This document shows, piece after piece, positions 47,341-59,100 of a DNA stretch of 64,000 nt. This stretch comes from Xiphophorus maculatus (lineage: Eukaryota; Chordata; Actinopteri; Cyprinodontiformes; Poeciliidae): positions 13,845,479-13,909,478 of the forward strand of contig NC_036450.1 in the NCBI RefSeq assembly GCF_002775205.1. The letters run 5' to 3'. Under the pieces are notes generated by a model, which made no database searches, had not been told where the DNA came from, and saw only the letters and a program-made list of their open reading frames with translations. Both the position numbers and the translations under genes were made by a program. Numbering within the stretch: the stretch's first letter is position 1; each line of letters opens with the position of its first letter.

Positions 47341-49955
47341 ATGTCTGACGGCCGGATCTATGTTGGAAATCTCCCCATGGACGTCCAGGAGAGAGACGTA
47401 GAGGATCTCTTCTTCAAATATGGAAAAATCCGAGAAATAGAATTGAAGAATAACAGAGGAACTGTTCCTTTTGCCTTCATCCGGTTCGAGGATCCACGGT
47501 GAGTTTTTGGGACGGTCTCTGGCAAGTCGAATCAGAATCTCCTTGTTGGACAACTTTGATTTTGTGGTACAACTCTACTCCAATAATCAATCGCCAGCAG
47601 GAAATGGATGGAGGCACCAAATCCAACTTTTGCCCACTGGGTGTATTTTGGTAAGGAGTTATTTGCTCTCTTCTCTTAGGGATGCTGAGGATGCTGTCTT
47701 TGGAAGAAATGGATATGCATATGGGAACTCCAAGCTACGTGTAGAGTATCCTCGATCCTCTGCTGCCAAAACTGGTCCAATGGGAGGTTTTGGAGGAGGA
47801 GGACAGAGAGGAAGGTTTGGACCCCCAACTCGAAGATCCGAATTTCGGGTCATAGTGACTGGTAGGTGGATGCTGTGAGTCGTGGCCCAATGATATTAAT
47901 CTCTGTTATGCTGCGACGACAAATTAAAGGGACTGTTAGGAATATAGGAGTCATAGTCAGATATCATTTCTTCTCTCTCATGGCGGACAGGAGGACAAGG
48001 GCCCAGTAAATGGACCCCAAAGGGTGTAGACAAATATTTCTCTTTCATTGTGGAGAGGAGGACAAGGGTTTCGTACATGGACACCAAAAGATGTATACAG
48101 ATACTTCTCTCTCTCATGGTGGACAGCAGGACAAGGGCCTGGTAGATGGATCCCAAAAATTGTAGACAAAACTTTCACTCTCTCTCAAGGTGGACTGAAG
48201 AACCAGGGCCTCATAAATGGACCCCAAAATTTATAGACAAATATTTCTCTCTTTTATGGCGGACTGGAGGACAAGGGCCTAGTAGATGGATCCAAGGATT
48301 ATAGACAAACATTTCTCTATCATGGCGGACAGGAAGACAAGGGCCTATTAGATGAATCCAACAATTGTAGACAAAAATCTCTCTCTATCATGGTGGACAG
48401 GAGGACAAGGGCCTAGTAGATGGATCCAAGGATTGTAGACAAATATTTCTCTCTATCATGGCGGACAGGAAGACAAGGGCCTAGTAGATGGATCCAAGGA
48501 TTGTAGACAAATATTTCTCTATCATTGTGGAGAGGAGGACAAGGGCTTTGTAGATGGATGCCAAAAGTTGTAGACAGATATTTTTCCCTCTTGGAGGACT
48601 GGAGGACGAGGGTTTTGTAGATGGATGCCAAAGGTCTGACAAATATTTCACTCTCTCTCTCGCCGTGGACTGGAGGACAAGGGCGTAGTAGATGGATCCC
48701 AAGTGTTATAGACAGACATTTCTCTCTCTCATGGCAAACTAGAGGAAAAAGGATGCCAAAAGTTGTAGACGCATAATGAAATCTCTCTCTCATGGCGGAC
48801 TAGAGGAAAATGGATCTCAAAAGTTGTTGACAAATAATACTATCTCTCTCTTATGGCGGACTGGAGGACAAGGGAAATAGTAAAGGATGTCATGAGTCAT
48901 AGACAGATATGTTTTCTCTTGGACTGGAAGTCAAGGGGACTGAATGGATGAGCTGAAGTCTGCTTCTCAGATCATGAAAACTGAAACTAAACAAAAACTG
49001 ATCATGTTGCCTGAATAATCCTAAACTCCTGCTGTAGTGACTGGTAGGTGTAATTTTATCATTGTGTATCTTTTATCTGTTGTTTTTCCACACTCACAAA
49101 ATGTTAACATAACACACAGGTTGGTAGTTACATTTTAAAATGGTCTTGTCACATTTGAAGTCAGTCTGCATTTTAAGCAACTGCAGCTCAGGAGTTGGCA
49201 TTACACTTATCAATAAGTAACTTCTCCAAGGTGAAACTGTAAATGATTAAAGAAGCTCCAATTCAACTCCTGAATCAGTACGTAAGCTAACATTTCAAGT
49301 GAGTTAATCAAAGTTTGCATTTGTTTCATAAAGAACTTCATAAATGTGATTTTTAAAATGTCATTCAGGCTTTATTTTTAACTACGTTCCTCAAAACTTT
49401 ACACTTTGGTCAACCAAACCAAATTTATTTCTGTTGTCATTTATTTCTTAAATGTTTTTTATCATATTTGCCCTCTCCTCCAAAGGGTTACCATCTACTG
49501 GAAGCTGGCAGGATCTGAAGGATCACATGCGAGAAGCAGGAGATGTTTGTTTCGCAGATGTACAGAGAGATGGTGAGGGCGTAGTGGAGTTTCTCCGTAG
49601 GGAGGATATGGAGTACGCGCTACGCCGACTTGACCGGACAGAGTTTCGTTCGCATCAGGTATGTGGCATCAGTGATGGTGAAGACAGAAACTGTTGTTCA
49701 TATTTGTAATTTATTGAACATTTTTTGCAGGGTGAGACCTCGTATATCCGAGTTTATGAGGAGAGAGGCGGTGCCAACTGGGGTCGTTCACGTTCTCGTT
49801 CCAGATCCCGAGGCCGCTATTCTCCTCCGTATTTTAACAGAGGATCTCCCCCTCGCTACCCGTCACCTCCACGCCATCCCATGTTAAGGCATAGTCCACC
49901 TCCGAGGAGGCACCCCCCACCTCACCATAGCCCACCTCCACGTCATTACAGATAG
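47341..49955 (+). CDS. srsf9: Serine/arginine-rich splicing factor 9
   Basis: SRSF9 is an SR protein that binds purine-rich, GGA-type RNA and regulates splice-site choice in the nucleus. Exons 47341-47498, 47680-47861, 49486-49658 and 49731-49955 join in phase and encode 245 aa (human 221). RRM1 begins at the N-terminus with [12 protein letters not shown] (RNP2) and [12 protein letters not shown] (RNP1). A Gly-rich linker follows. RRM2 is the pseudo-RRM with the signature [15 protein letters not shown]. The tail has a short [11 protein letters not shown] run and then an unusual Pro/His/Arg-rich end of SPPPR- and SPPRH-type repeats. MSDGRIYV was chosen as start; an upstream in-frame start codon at 47209 would add a non-conserved leader. 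SRSF1 is the closest alternative, but the short RS tail and VYEERGG after the pseudo-RRM favour SRSF9. Intron 2 carries a minisatellite and a duplicated donor. Confidence 0.94.
47853..47868 (+). repeat. srsf9: 16-nt direct repeat, copy 1, spanning the exon-2 donor
   Basis: TAGTGACTGGTAGGTG covers the last bases of srsf9 exon 2 and its 5' splice site (cut after 47861). An identical copy lies at 49035-49050. Confidence 0.9.
47930..48950 (+). repeat. Minisatellite, about 14 units of 66-70 bp, in srsf9 intron 2
   Basis: Each unit begins near ATGGCGGACAGGAGGACAAG, continues with GGCCTAGTAGATGGATCC and GTAGACAAATATTTCTCTC, and runs into the next. The units differ by substitutions and small indels; the last three are more diverged. 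Every unit has a CT-rich tract followed within about 10 nt by CAG or an equivalent AG, and then a GGA-rich stretch. Antisense open frames across it encode repeats of a 22-23 residue peptide but break repeatedly. Confidence 0.93.
49035..49050 (+). repeat. srsf9: 16-nt direct repeat, copy 2: duplicated 5' splice site
   Basis: An exact copy of the exon-2/intron-2 junction (TAGTGACTGGTAGGTG) 1,182 bp downstream, still inside intron 2. The GTAGGTG could act as a second donor. It brackets the minisatellite segment. Confidence 0.9.
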
Positions 49956-50427
49956 AGGCCTCAGTAACATCTGGAGGAAATATTTCAAATTTCTGCATTT
50001 TTTACCATTTTGTCTGTTTTACTTCAGACATCCTCGTCCCTATTTTGGTATAAATGCATTCCATGGCCAGAAAACCCACGGCAGCCTACTCTTTCTGGAG
50101 CCTTTAAGTTTTTCTGTTTTTAGTTTTAGTTATTTCAAAACAGGGTTGGCAATTCTTAAGTTGACATTCTTTTGTCTACTTTGGTACTTAATTTCTTGGC
50201 TGTTCACAAAAACTTGCTCAGACGTGATTTTGTGCTGTTAAATTTATCAAATTCATTTTCCCACTTTAGATATTTTGTTTTAGGAATTTTAAATTTTTTT
50301 TCCTCTCAACGATGTTAATCATTTGTGAGCCTTTTAGCTGTTGTCTGGGAGACTGTTTTTTTTTTCTTCTTTTAATGTGTGAACAATTGATTAAAGTGAC
50401 CTGAAGTATAATTTGTTGTTCTTTACC

Positions 50428-50433
50428 AATAAA
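50428..50433 (+). terminator. srsf9: srsf9 polyadenylation signal (AATAAA)
   Basis: Canonical hexamer 473 bp after the srsf9 stop, at the end of a T-rich 3' UTR. The convergent sgsm1 3' region lies beyond. Confidence 0.55.
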
Positions 50434-50847
50434 ATACAAACTCTTATTGGGACAGTTTCATTTTTGAAAAGGCAAATCAATTCCACAAAACATTTATATT
50501 TAAAAACGACTTTGTTTATAAGCATTCAGGAAAGTATGGAATTGAATAAAAGTATTATTTTTCCAGGAATTTTTGTAATTTTATTTGGTTTCTATCTGCA
50601 GTTTTTTGGTCAGTTGCATTTATGTGTACAAATTGATTAAAACAAATCCAGAACAGTGACTCTCAAAAGTCTGCACACATTGTCTTCTTGACAGTTTTTG
50701 AAACAAAGAAGTGAGACCATGGTAAATAAATTAAAAATCTTTTGCACATATAATGTCATATTGGTCCTCGACAGTTTAAAAAACAAATCTGTTAGGTTGC
50801 AAACTTTTTTCTGCCAAGATATCCATACATTGCTGTAAAAAAATTTT

Positions 50848-50955
50848 ATATTACAGATATAAAAATCTGTAATATTTTTATATTAGGATCTATCCAGGAT
50901 AGATCCTTTTCTATCCTGGATAGAAAAGGATCAGTGGGATCCTTTTTCTATCCAC
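50848..50955. repeat. Cluster of adjacent perfect hairpins
   Basis: Three perfect inverted repeats overlap or follow each other. The first has 11-bp arms at 50848-50858 and 50865-50875. The second has 10-bp arms at 50886-50895 and 50897-50906 with a 1-nt loop. The third has 15-bp arms at 50902-50916 and 50918-50932 with a 1-nt loop. A further partial copy of the AAGGATC/GGATCCTTT arm extends to 50955. The cluster lies between the convergent ends of srsf9 and sgsm1. Confidence 0.9.
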
Positions 50956-53115
50956 TGTCATTTCTCTGGAAAAATAATGCTTTTAACTGAAATGATGCAA
51001 ATGGGTAAATCTCAGAAAGATGTTTAAACCTTGTACTTTAACTGATGTTTGTGTTTATGAACTCTTAACTGATATAATTTTATTTCAACTAAGCTGGTTA
51101 TGTCTCACGCTAAAGGTGGCGAAAGTTTAACATACCTTCATATATATTAATTTTCATTTAAAGGGCAGGTTTCCCCCCCCCCCATAAAATACACACAACG
51201 CACATCAGATGCAAAATAGAATATTTTTAATACACAATAAATTAATTATACTTGGGACCATTTCAGAAGACAGAAAAAATAAATATATTTCCATGAATAT
51301 GCTTTATGTTTTCATCATTATTTAGACTTAACTGATATACAGACATTGTATTGCATTTATTAAATATGTACCAGCTAAGTATTTGTACATTAAATCTGCT
51401 TCAACACATTTTATATCTTCTGATCACAAACAGCAACAAACAAGAAGCGATATTCAGGCAGTTTTTAGTTCGTATGGGGACACGTTAGCAGTGATACCAA
51501 AACACTGGAACTTAAGCCACATCAATGAACCAACACAAATGTGTATCGGATATTTTGCAATTGTGATGTAGCACAAACAGCATTTTTATCTGACAAAACT
51601 GATCTTTTTCAAGATGTTATGTTTATCATTAGATATTTTCAAATTAAGGTTATCCTCCCCCTCAAAAAAGGTGTCCATATGTTGGGATCAAAATCTCCAG
51701 GAATAATGCACTCAAAGACATGCACTTCTATTAAATGTTACAGTTTTTCATCTTTGAAAGCTGACATATGAGACGAAATGTTTAAGAAAACTTTTTCTGT
51801 GCTTTTTCTAGTATATGTAAGAGCATTACCAATCAGTAGCAACTCAAAATATCATTGAATATTTTCACTAAGATCAAACTAAGTTTTAGAATAAACAACA
51901 TAATGAGTCATGGTAAAATACTTTGGGTATAAAGTCATAAAAAATCAGGATTACTCTTCATAGATAAAGCCTCAGTGGTGAGCATGTACACTTGTAATTC
52001 AGAAAAAAAGAACACAATATTGTTGTGGTATAGATGAAGAGAAGAGAGATCCTGACTGCTAATTTGACCATGATGGTAGAACAAAAATGAATCTGTTGAG
52101 GTACAAGCAAAAGATGGGAGTTTAACGTGTTGCAGAGGCACGGTCGTGTTTTTCACCTCTAAAACTTATCCTCGCGTCACTCGCCTGATCGTGCACTGAA
52201 GCAGAATCTGTTGGTGCCGCACTTGTTGGATTTAATGAGCGTCATCAGCTGATGTTTTCATCCTCAACGGCAACATGAACGGAGCTCTTATGTAAGTTTA
52301 TAGAATGAGTGAATGCAATAAATGTCTGCAGGTGAACAGGTGGATTTCTGAGAAGCACTGGCCTGCACAGAAATAAAAACTGACATCTGAGTCAAAGTAC
52401 AAACTCAAGCGAGCTGAATCATCTCTAAATCAATGCTTAGGGGATGTCGGAGAATGAGGGCAGAAGAATAAAGTGCTGGAGCTACCAGTGGAAATGTTTG
52501 AACCATATCTACAACCAAAATATGCTCATTCATGCTGGGCTGCACAGAGTTTGGGTCTGCATGTTTTCAAGGCTTGAGCTCATCGGAGGCACAAGACAGA
52601 AGGTTAAGTGTCCCAGGTCTGAAAGCAGAGCAAGGATGTCTACATGCAATTTGGACACAATCATTTGCTCATCCAAATTATGTAATGACACTATATCAAA
52701 TAAACAATAATGTTTTCAACAAGATGATTAACAATGGCAGCTACAATTCAATTCTGTGAAAATGTTCATGGTGTCAGGTGAAATAACATATTTTAAAGAG
52801 AGTGATGAATTTGGTTGCTGTATCCCTGAAAACAAACTTCAAAGTTTAAGGCTAAATAACATCCTGAAGCAACATCTACAAGGGCACATTCACTGGGTGA
52901 ACAATAACACTTCAAAAATAAATCTACTGGCAATGCTTGTGTCTCCTGAATATAGAGGAGCAACTGGCGAGAGGTTGTTTTACAACCACAGTTTGGATAA
53001 TGAGCAGCGTTAATGACCTCCAACCCAATGCTTTAGTTGACGTCTTCATGTGCCAGGATCTTTGAAACAATGTTGTACACCAATCATGGGGTCATGGGAT
53101 GCAGCATTTTTAGTG
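50956..53115. other. Convergent spacer and probable sgsm1 3' UTR
   Basis: No exon recognised. A C12 run lies near 51172-51183. Minus-strand AATAAA occurs at 51356-51361, which could end a long sgsm1 3' UTR. The frames seen between 52444 and 53023 have no recognisable domain. Confidence 0.4.
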
Positions 53116-56100
53116 TTACTTGTTTTCTATGAGAGTCTGAACTTGGTGGACAAGTTCTCGGGCTTTCATCAAGACCTTCGGGACGTCATGCCGCTCTGCC
53201 ATTTCTGAGAATAGAGGACAGAAGTTAGATTGGCTGGCAAAATACAAGATGTCAATTATTTTAGTCTACATTTTTGTCAACGTAGTTATATCAACACTTT
53301 TTTTAAAAAAAGCTTTCAAACAGAGACCATGCAACTTCTTTGTTACTTTACGCATCAGTTTTAAGATTTGCTCGAAGCAGTTATCTAAATACACTGCAGA
53401 AGTAACACCATTTCTCACTATTTCTAGACAATGTGCTACAGTATATTGCTCTGAGTACATTGCTGTCGACCTGTTTTTATGACTGTAGTTCCATCTACTT
53501 TTCATAATGCAAAAGGATAGATGGATTAATATGGGTAATACTTTAAAATCAACAGCAAGATGGTTGAAATGTGGACATAACTGGGTTCTCCAACATGAAA
53601 ATGATCAGAAAATGCAAAAACGCTGCGAAATTCGGAGTTTATGATTGGAAACGAGCCAAGACATCAAAGCCTTCAGTATTCATCCTTCACCATCTTACCA
53701 TTGAAAAACTTGATGATGTCTGTGAAGTCCATGTTATTTTCCAGAATGATGTCTCTGTACATCTCCACTAGGGCAAGAGCAGTGAAAAGCACAAAGTGCT
53801 CAGAAGATGTGTGCTTGGCTGCCCAGATTGTTTCCCACACAGAGAACACATCATCATACACCATTTCTGTTTGGAAAAAGAATAACACAGTCCCTGATAA
53901 TCATACTTTATACAGCATATGAATTGATAAGGTTGGATGATCAAACATGGACGATTCTATTTTCCTTCCCACCTCTTTTAAAGTCAAGAAGGAACCAACG
54001 GTAACAGAAGTAGAAGTGAGTGTAGTCTCCATTCTGCTGCATCAGCTCAAACAGTTCAGAGTCCAGGATCTGTCCATGGAGAACCAGAGAATCAGCATGA
54101 GTGTGTGTCAGACCTTATACATAGATACAACCTGAGAATCTGATATAACCGGCATTATAAACTATGCATTATTGTCCAGCTCTGGAGAAGCTTATACACT
54201 GGAATTCTTGTACTTAACTGAAAGTTTCAGTGAATTTAATCAGTATGTAATTCATTTCACACACAAAAATAACTTACTTGGGAAAGAAAGGAAACAAACC
54301 TGTATGAGTGATCGCATATTGGCAAAGTGAGTATCCATGGCACCTCCATGTGGAAAATTCTGGTTCATCCTCTTCATCAGTTCGGTGAAGCAGCTGAATG
54401 CCATTACCTCTGTGAACATTCCCCAACACATACATTAACATACTCAAACAACGTGGGTCCTGCATGTGCACTAATCCAAACTCAAAGTTTGCACTTTACA
54501 TTTTACTGACCATCATCTAGAATAACCAGGAGAGGAGCCAATAAATCACACATGCCCTGCACATATCCCGTCTCCAGATGCTGCCACACGTAACTGTAAT
54601 GATAGCCACATTTTCAACGTTTCATTAGATTCGCCCTTGGGAGTTAAGCACAGCTCTATAGATATATGTAGAACAAATACTAAGTCAAATTGCATTTGTT
54701 GTAGCAATCTTCTTAGCAATAAATCCTATACCTTTGGAAAGCCTGTTTCCTTTTCTTTATTGGTGCCACAATTTTTAGGGAAATGCTTACAAGGGTTTAA
54801 CAGCAAAGATGAATATGAAAGTTTTGAATAACTTGACTAGTCCTCTGCTACTAGAAAAAAGTTTTTTTGTAGAGTTTTCAATAAATGTGACATAATGGCA
54901 GTCATACAATTTATTCATTTAACAAATAGGTTCTTCCATGGTTTTGTATGGAAGAACTGTACAAAACCAGTACAGCCTGACACCTCGTCCTTATGCTGGT
55001 GAGTGAGCAGCTTGGTCTGCTCTGGGATGGTATTCTCTTATTAAACCAGCACTGGTCGCCCGTTTGTCAGTGTGGTTGCATTGGTCACTCTTGACTAGGC
55101 CAAGCTGATCTGTCCTGCTTGGCCAGATCAGATCATTATGCATTAGCATAATGCAGGACAGAGTTCACTCTCTAAAAGTGGACACATGGAATTGCCAGTG
55201 GCAGAAAAATCTCATCTCACTATCTCTCCGAATAAGATTGTCTCCAGTGATGACAAACCTTATTATTTTCTAGTGAAGGAAATGCCACCCTATACTATCA
55301 CACTGTCTCCACCAAATGGTGTTTGTCGTTGGAGGAGAGAGTTTGGTAACATTTTCTTTGGCTTACCTTACAAACTCAAATCTGATGCCCAATCCACAAA
55401 TTTATTTATAATTCAATAGAACAATAAACAGGTTTTTACTGATACTTTTTAGCATAGTTACAATAAAGAAAACATGTTGTTTATTTATCAGTGCAACAAG
55501 TTTACCTGCACATGATGTTACGCAACCTCTCCAGATTCTCAGCAGTAAAGTACCAGTATGTTCTGTCGCAACGTCTGACATCTTTGTCAATGCGATGTAA
55601 GTTGATCAAGTACATGTCGAGTGTTTCTTGCTAAACAAAAAATGACACCAAAGTTGTTAGAGTATGTTTGAAACAGAGGTAAAGAATGTCTTTACATTGT
55701 GCAATGCTTACAGAATAGGTCTGTTCCTCCGAGGATTCTTCATATTTGGTCACACCTCCCGTATCTGCAGATTCTGGTTCAGTAAGCACATTGTCCATCT
55801 CAGCCTCTTCCTCAGAAAGACCCAGGTCAGTGCACTCAGGACTGGTGTTGCATGCCGTGTCCAGATGATGATCTTGGGCAAGCCTCTGTGATGCCATTTT
55901 CTCCCTTTGGGCCAGGGAGATGGGAGGAGCAGCAAGCCCTATCAAAAGCCTGGGCTTAACGTCTTCTGAAGTCACACATGTTATCCCTGCAGGAATGTCC
56001 TCCATTTCCAAGGCAGAGGGAGAATCGTCTGAATCCACTGCGTCTGGGGACTGCCGAGAGTGACACGATAATGAAAAGCTGCCTCTTGAGGCAGTCTGCA

Positions 56101-59100
56101 GGGCATTTAGTACTTGTCTGACTGGAGAGTTTGAACCAGGTTTCTCAAGTTGCATCTCTGTGGCTTTTTTGGTTTCAGCAAAGTCACAAACGGTTGTTTC
56201 TGTATTTTCAGGTTTTTTAGAATCCTGTGGCTTTTTGTCACTTTGGGGATCATCCTTTTCTCTTAATGTTGCTGGACACGAGCTTCCCCCTTCCAGATCT
56301 TTGCTCTTGTTTGCTTGAAGAGTCAAAGTTTCTCCGAGTGGAGGTGCTTGGAAATATTCGTTGTGTACTTCCGTTTCCAGCTTCAGGACGTTAGTGTTTT
56401 CTGGAGCTGACTTCACGTTCGTATTCATGTCTACTTCTTTTACAACTTCATGAGTCGTGAGCTCTTCACTCTCAGCTGCAGATGTCTCTTTGGAATTATT
56501 TATTCCTGTCTCTGCAGCAACTTCACTTTTTTCATTTACCTCATTCTTTGGGATCACAGCTTTTTCCTCAAGATCTGGGAGTTTGATATCTTGTCCAGCA
56601 GATTCACTGATTGCTGGGTCTGATACTATGACAGTTTCTTCATTGACAATTTCAGATACTTTGGCTGCAGGTTCTTCTATTAACTCAGGTACAGTAGCAT
56701 TATCTGGAAGTGGTTGTTCAATTGACACAGCAAGGGTGGAGGATTCACTGGTGGAAGGCTGTGGACCTTCTCGGGTCTTCACAAGGCTAATTGGTGGCAT
56801 TTCTTCTCCTTCAGGCATCGGTTCGGCCTCAACTGATTCAAACACCTTGAAGACAAAAAGAAAGTAGTAGAAAGAAAATCATTCTAGATCCAAAAGTGAG
56901 ATGGTCTGATGTCAATTACACCAGACATTGAGCAACTTAAGTAAAATGCTGTGTGTTTTATGCAATTATCTTACTTCAGCTACTTAAGGAAGTAGTTGAC
57001 AGAAAATATATTTTGATTTTAGTTTAACTACAACATTTCAGAGACTTTAAAAAATATTGTGCCAAATTTGTTTATTAATTGATGGCTAGCAATTGAGTTG
57101 AAACCAACAGAAAATGTACCTGAGCACTGCTGCTGGAGTCACTGTGTGAGTGGGCGTTTTGTTGGTCTGAGCTGCTACTCAGAGACGACTAGAGTGAAAG
57201 AATTAGATGCAAGAAAAAAATCAACACTCAAATTATTTCTGCATTGCGGTATAAATAATATCTTTCAAGTTTTTTTTCCTATTGTGGCACTGGTTACATT
57301 ACGTAGTGCATTTTATTAAATATGCATAGGTCAAACTTACATCTGTGCTGATGGTGGAGTCCCGCTGTATGGGCCCCCGTTCTACGCTGGCTCCTGAGGA
57401 ACATCGCGCGAGGGCCTCGGCGTGCTTCTCCCTTTCTCTCTGACGGACTATGACCTCACAGCCCTGCCACTCCTTCATTGTCTGTTCATACAATGCTCGC
57501 ATACGATCATCAATCTGAGCCGCAGAAAATCCGTGAAAGCAGAAAATAAAACAACACTAATATGTACATATGTCTTTTCATATCTGAATGAAATATGAAA
57601 TACCTCCAGTCTGGCTTTCTGAGTCATGGTAAACTGATAATGACCCAGCAGAAAGGGCCAAACCTCTTTGCGAAGTGATGATGCCACGCCACCAAAATAC
57701 ACAAGCCTGTGTATCTCCTTTTCCTCAAAAGCCTAAAAATGTTTTTTATTCATGAATTGCCTTGCAGTACAAATAATAAACATTATTCCAGTTCAGTGTA
57801 TAGGAACCTTACAGAGCTGTCCTTTAGAAAACGTTCCCAAACCTCCACAGAGAGACCACCTCTAGCATGACACGGTATATCTGGATCAACTATAGTGGTG
57901 TTCACCAAAGCAGAAAGGTGCGTCCGGACTGTGGATAAATGGCGACAGTATGCGAGCCCTAGGGACAAAGAAAAAATATTAATTATTGCTCTCCCTTAAA
58001 TCTGCTGGACTTTACTGGTTTTATTCTAGTGCTAAAATTATAGCTAGTTTTTAATACTCACATCCATAGAAAGCCCGAGAGATTATTTGGTATTTCATTG
58101 TGTCGCAAAGGAGCTTTATAGGAGCCCTGGCAGGGTTGTAAAATTGAAAATGTAGTCAAGTGGAACAATTTGAATATTAATTGTAGTCAATCTTTTGAGC
58201 ATATTTACCTTTCATGATTGCAGCCATTAGGTAAAGAGCCATCAGAGGAGCCGTTCTGTGAGCAGGAGGAGCAGGAGGATTTTCTAGGCGTTGGTTGCCA
58301 CATAGTAACACCCTGATCCATGATCTCAAGAGGCACTGCACAGTACAGGAGCATTTATCATTTCCTCTCTGTGTTAAGCAGCATCAAAAACAAGCACACA
58401 GAAGGGGAAATGCAAACAGAATTTGGACATAAAGTTAATGTCTTCAAACTACTTAGAGAAGATTTAAAAGAAAGAAGAGGGAAACAAATTGCAGCAGAGC
58501 ATAAAGATGGAGATGAGGCAGATAAATTACTTTTTGTCCATGCAAAGAGACCATGCTGGAAAGAGGACTATAATGGGGAATTACCGTAATACATACAATA
58601 AACAGACAACTGCAGCATTTTGAAATTAGAATGAACTTAATTAGATATATGTATGCCTGGGGAAAATCGTTTAACTAAACTGAGATCAAATTAAAAGAGC
58701 CAAGTAATCTCAGCTGTAATCTCTAATGATGTGTTATTGGATCATCACTAAGAGGCAGATTAAGAAGATTAAAGACACTTACTGAACTCCATCTGATTGC
58801 CTGGGAAGAGGATCCGAAACACATAATCAGTGGCTTCATCCTCTTCCTTATCTGACACGGAATCACACGAGCTGTGGGGACTTCTCCTACGTAGTTTGGG
58901 GAAAACCTTTCCCTGTAGAAAAGACAGAGTAAAAAGCTAACTCATTTGAAAATATACATGGAACATGTATAGTTCCCTGATGTCCTTATAATTGATTTAG
59001 TTGAACCCAACTTTTGTCTCAGCATTTGTCCAGGTTTTTTAAAAGTCCTTTGAAGTTCTTCTGTGAATGTTGACACTTTTTTTCTTCTGGCTGTCAGTCC

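Noticed and set aside
47880-47960. Possible box C/D snoRNA at the start of srsf9 intron 2 (ATGATATT ... CTGA)
   Set aside because: The C box is imperfect, no closing stem is seen, and the nearest D-like boxes are not suitably spaced.
47930-48950. CRISPR-like array
   Set aside because: The whole 66-70 bp unit is repeated; there are no unique spacers, and the context is a vertebrate intron.
52444-53023. Several overlapping frames of 73-88 codons downstream of sgsm1
   Set aside because: No homology, no consistent splice sites, probably sgsm1 3' UTR or spacer.
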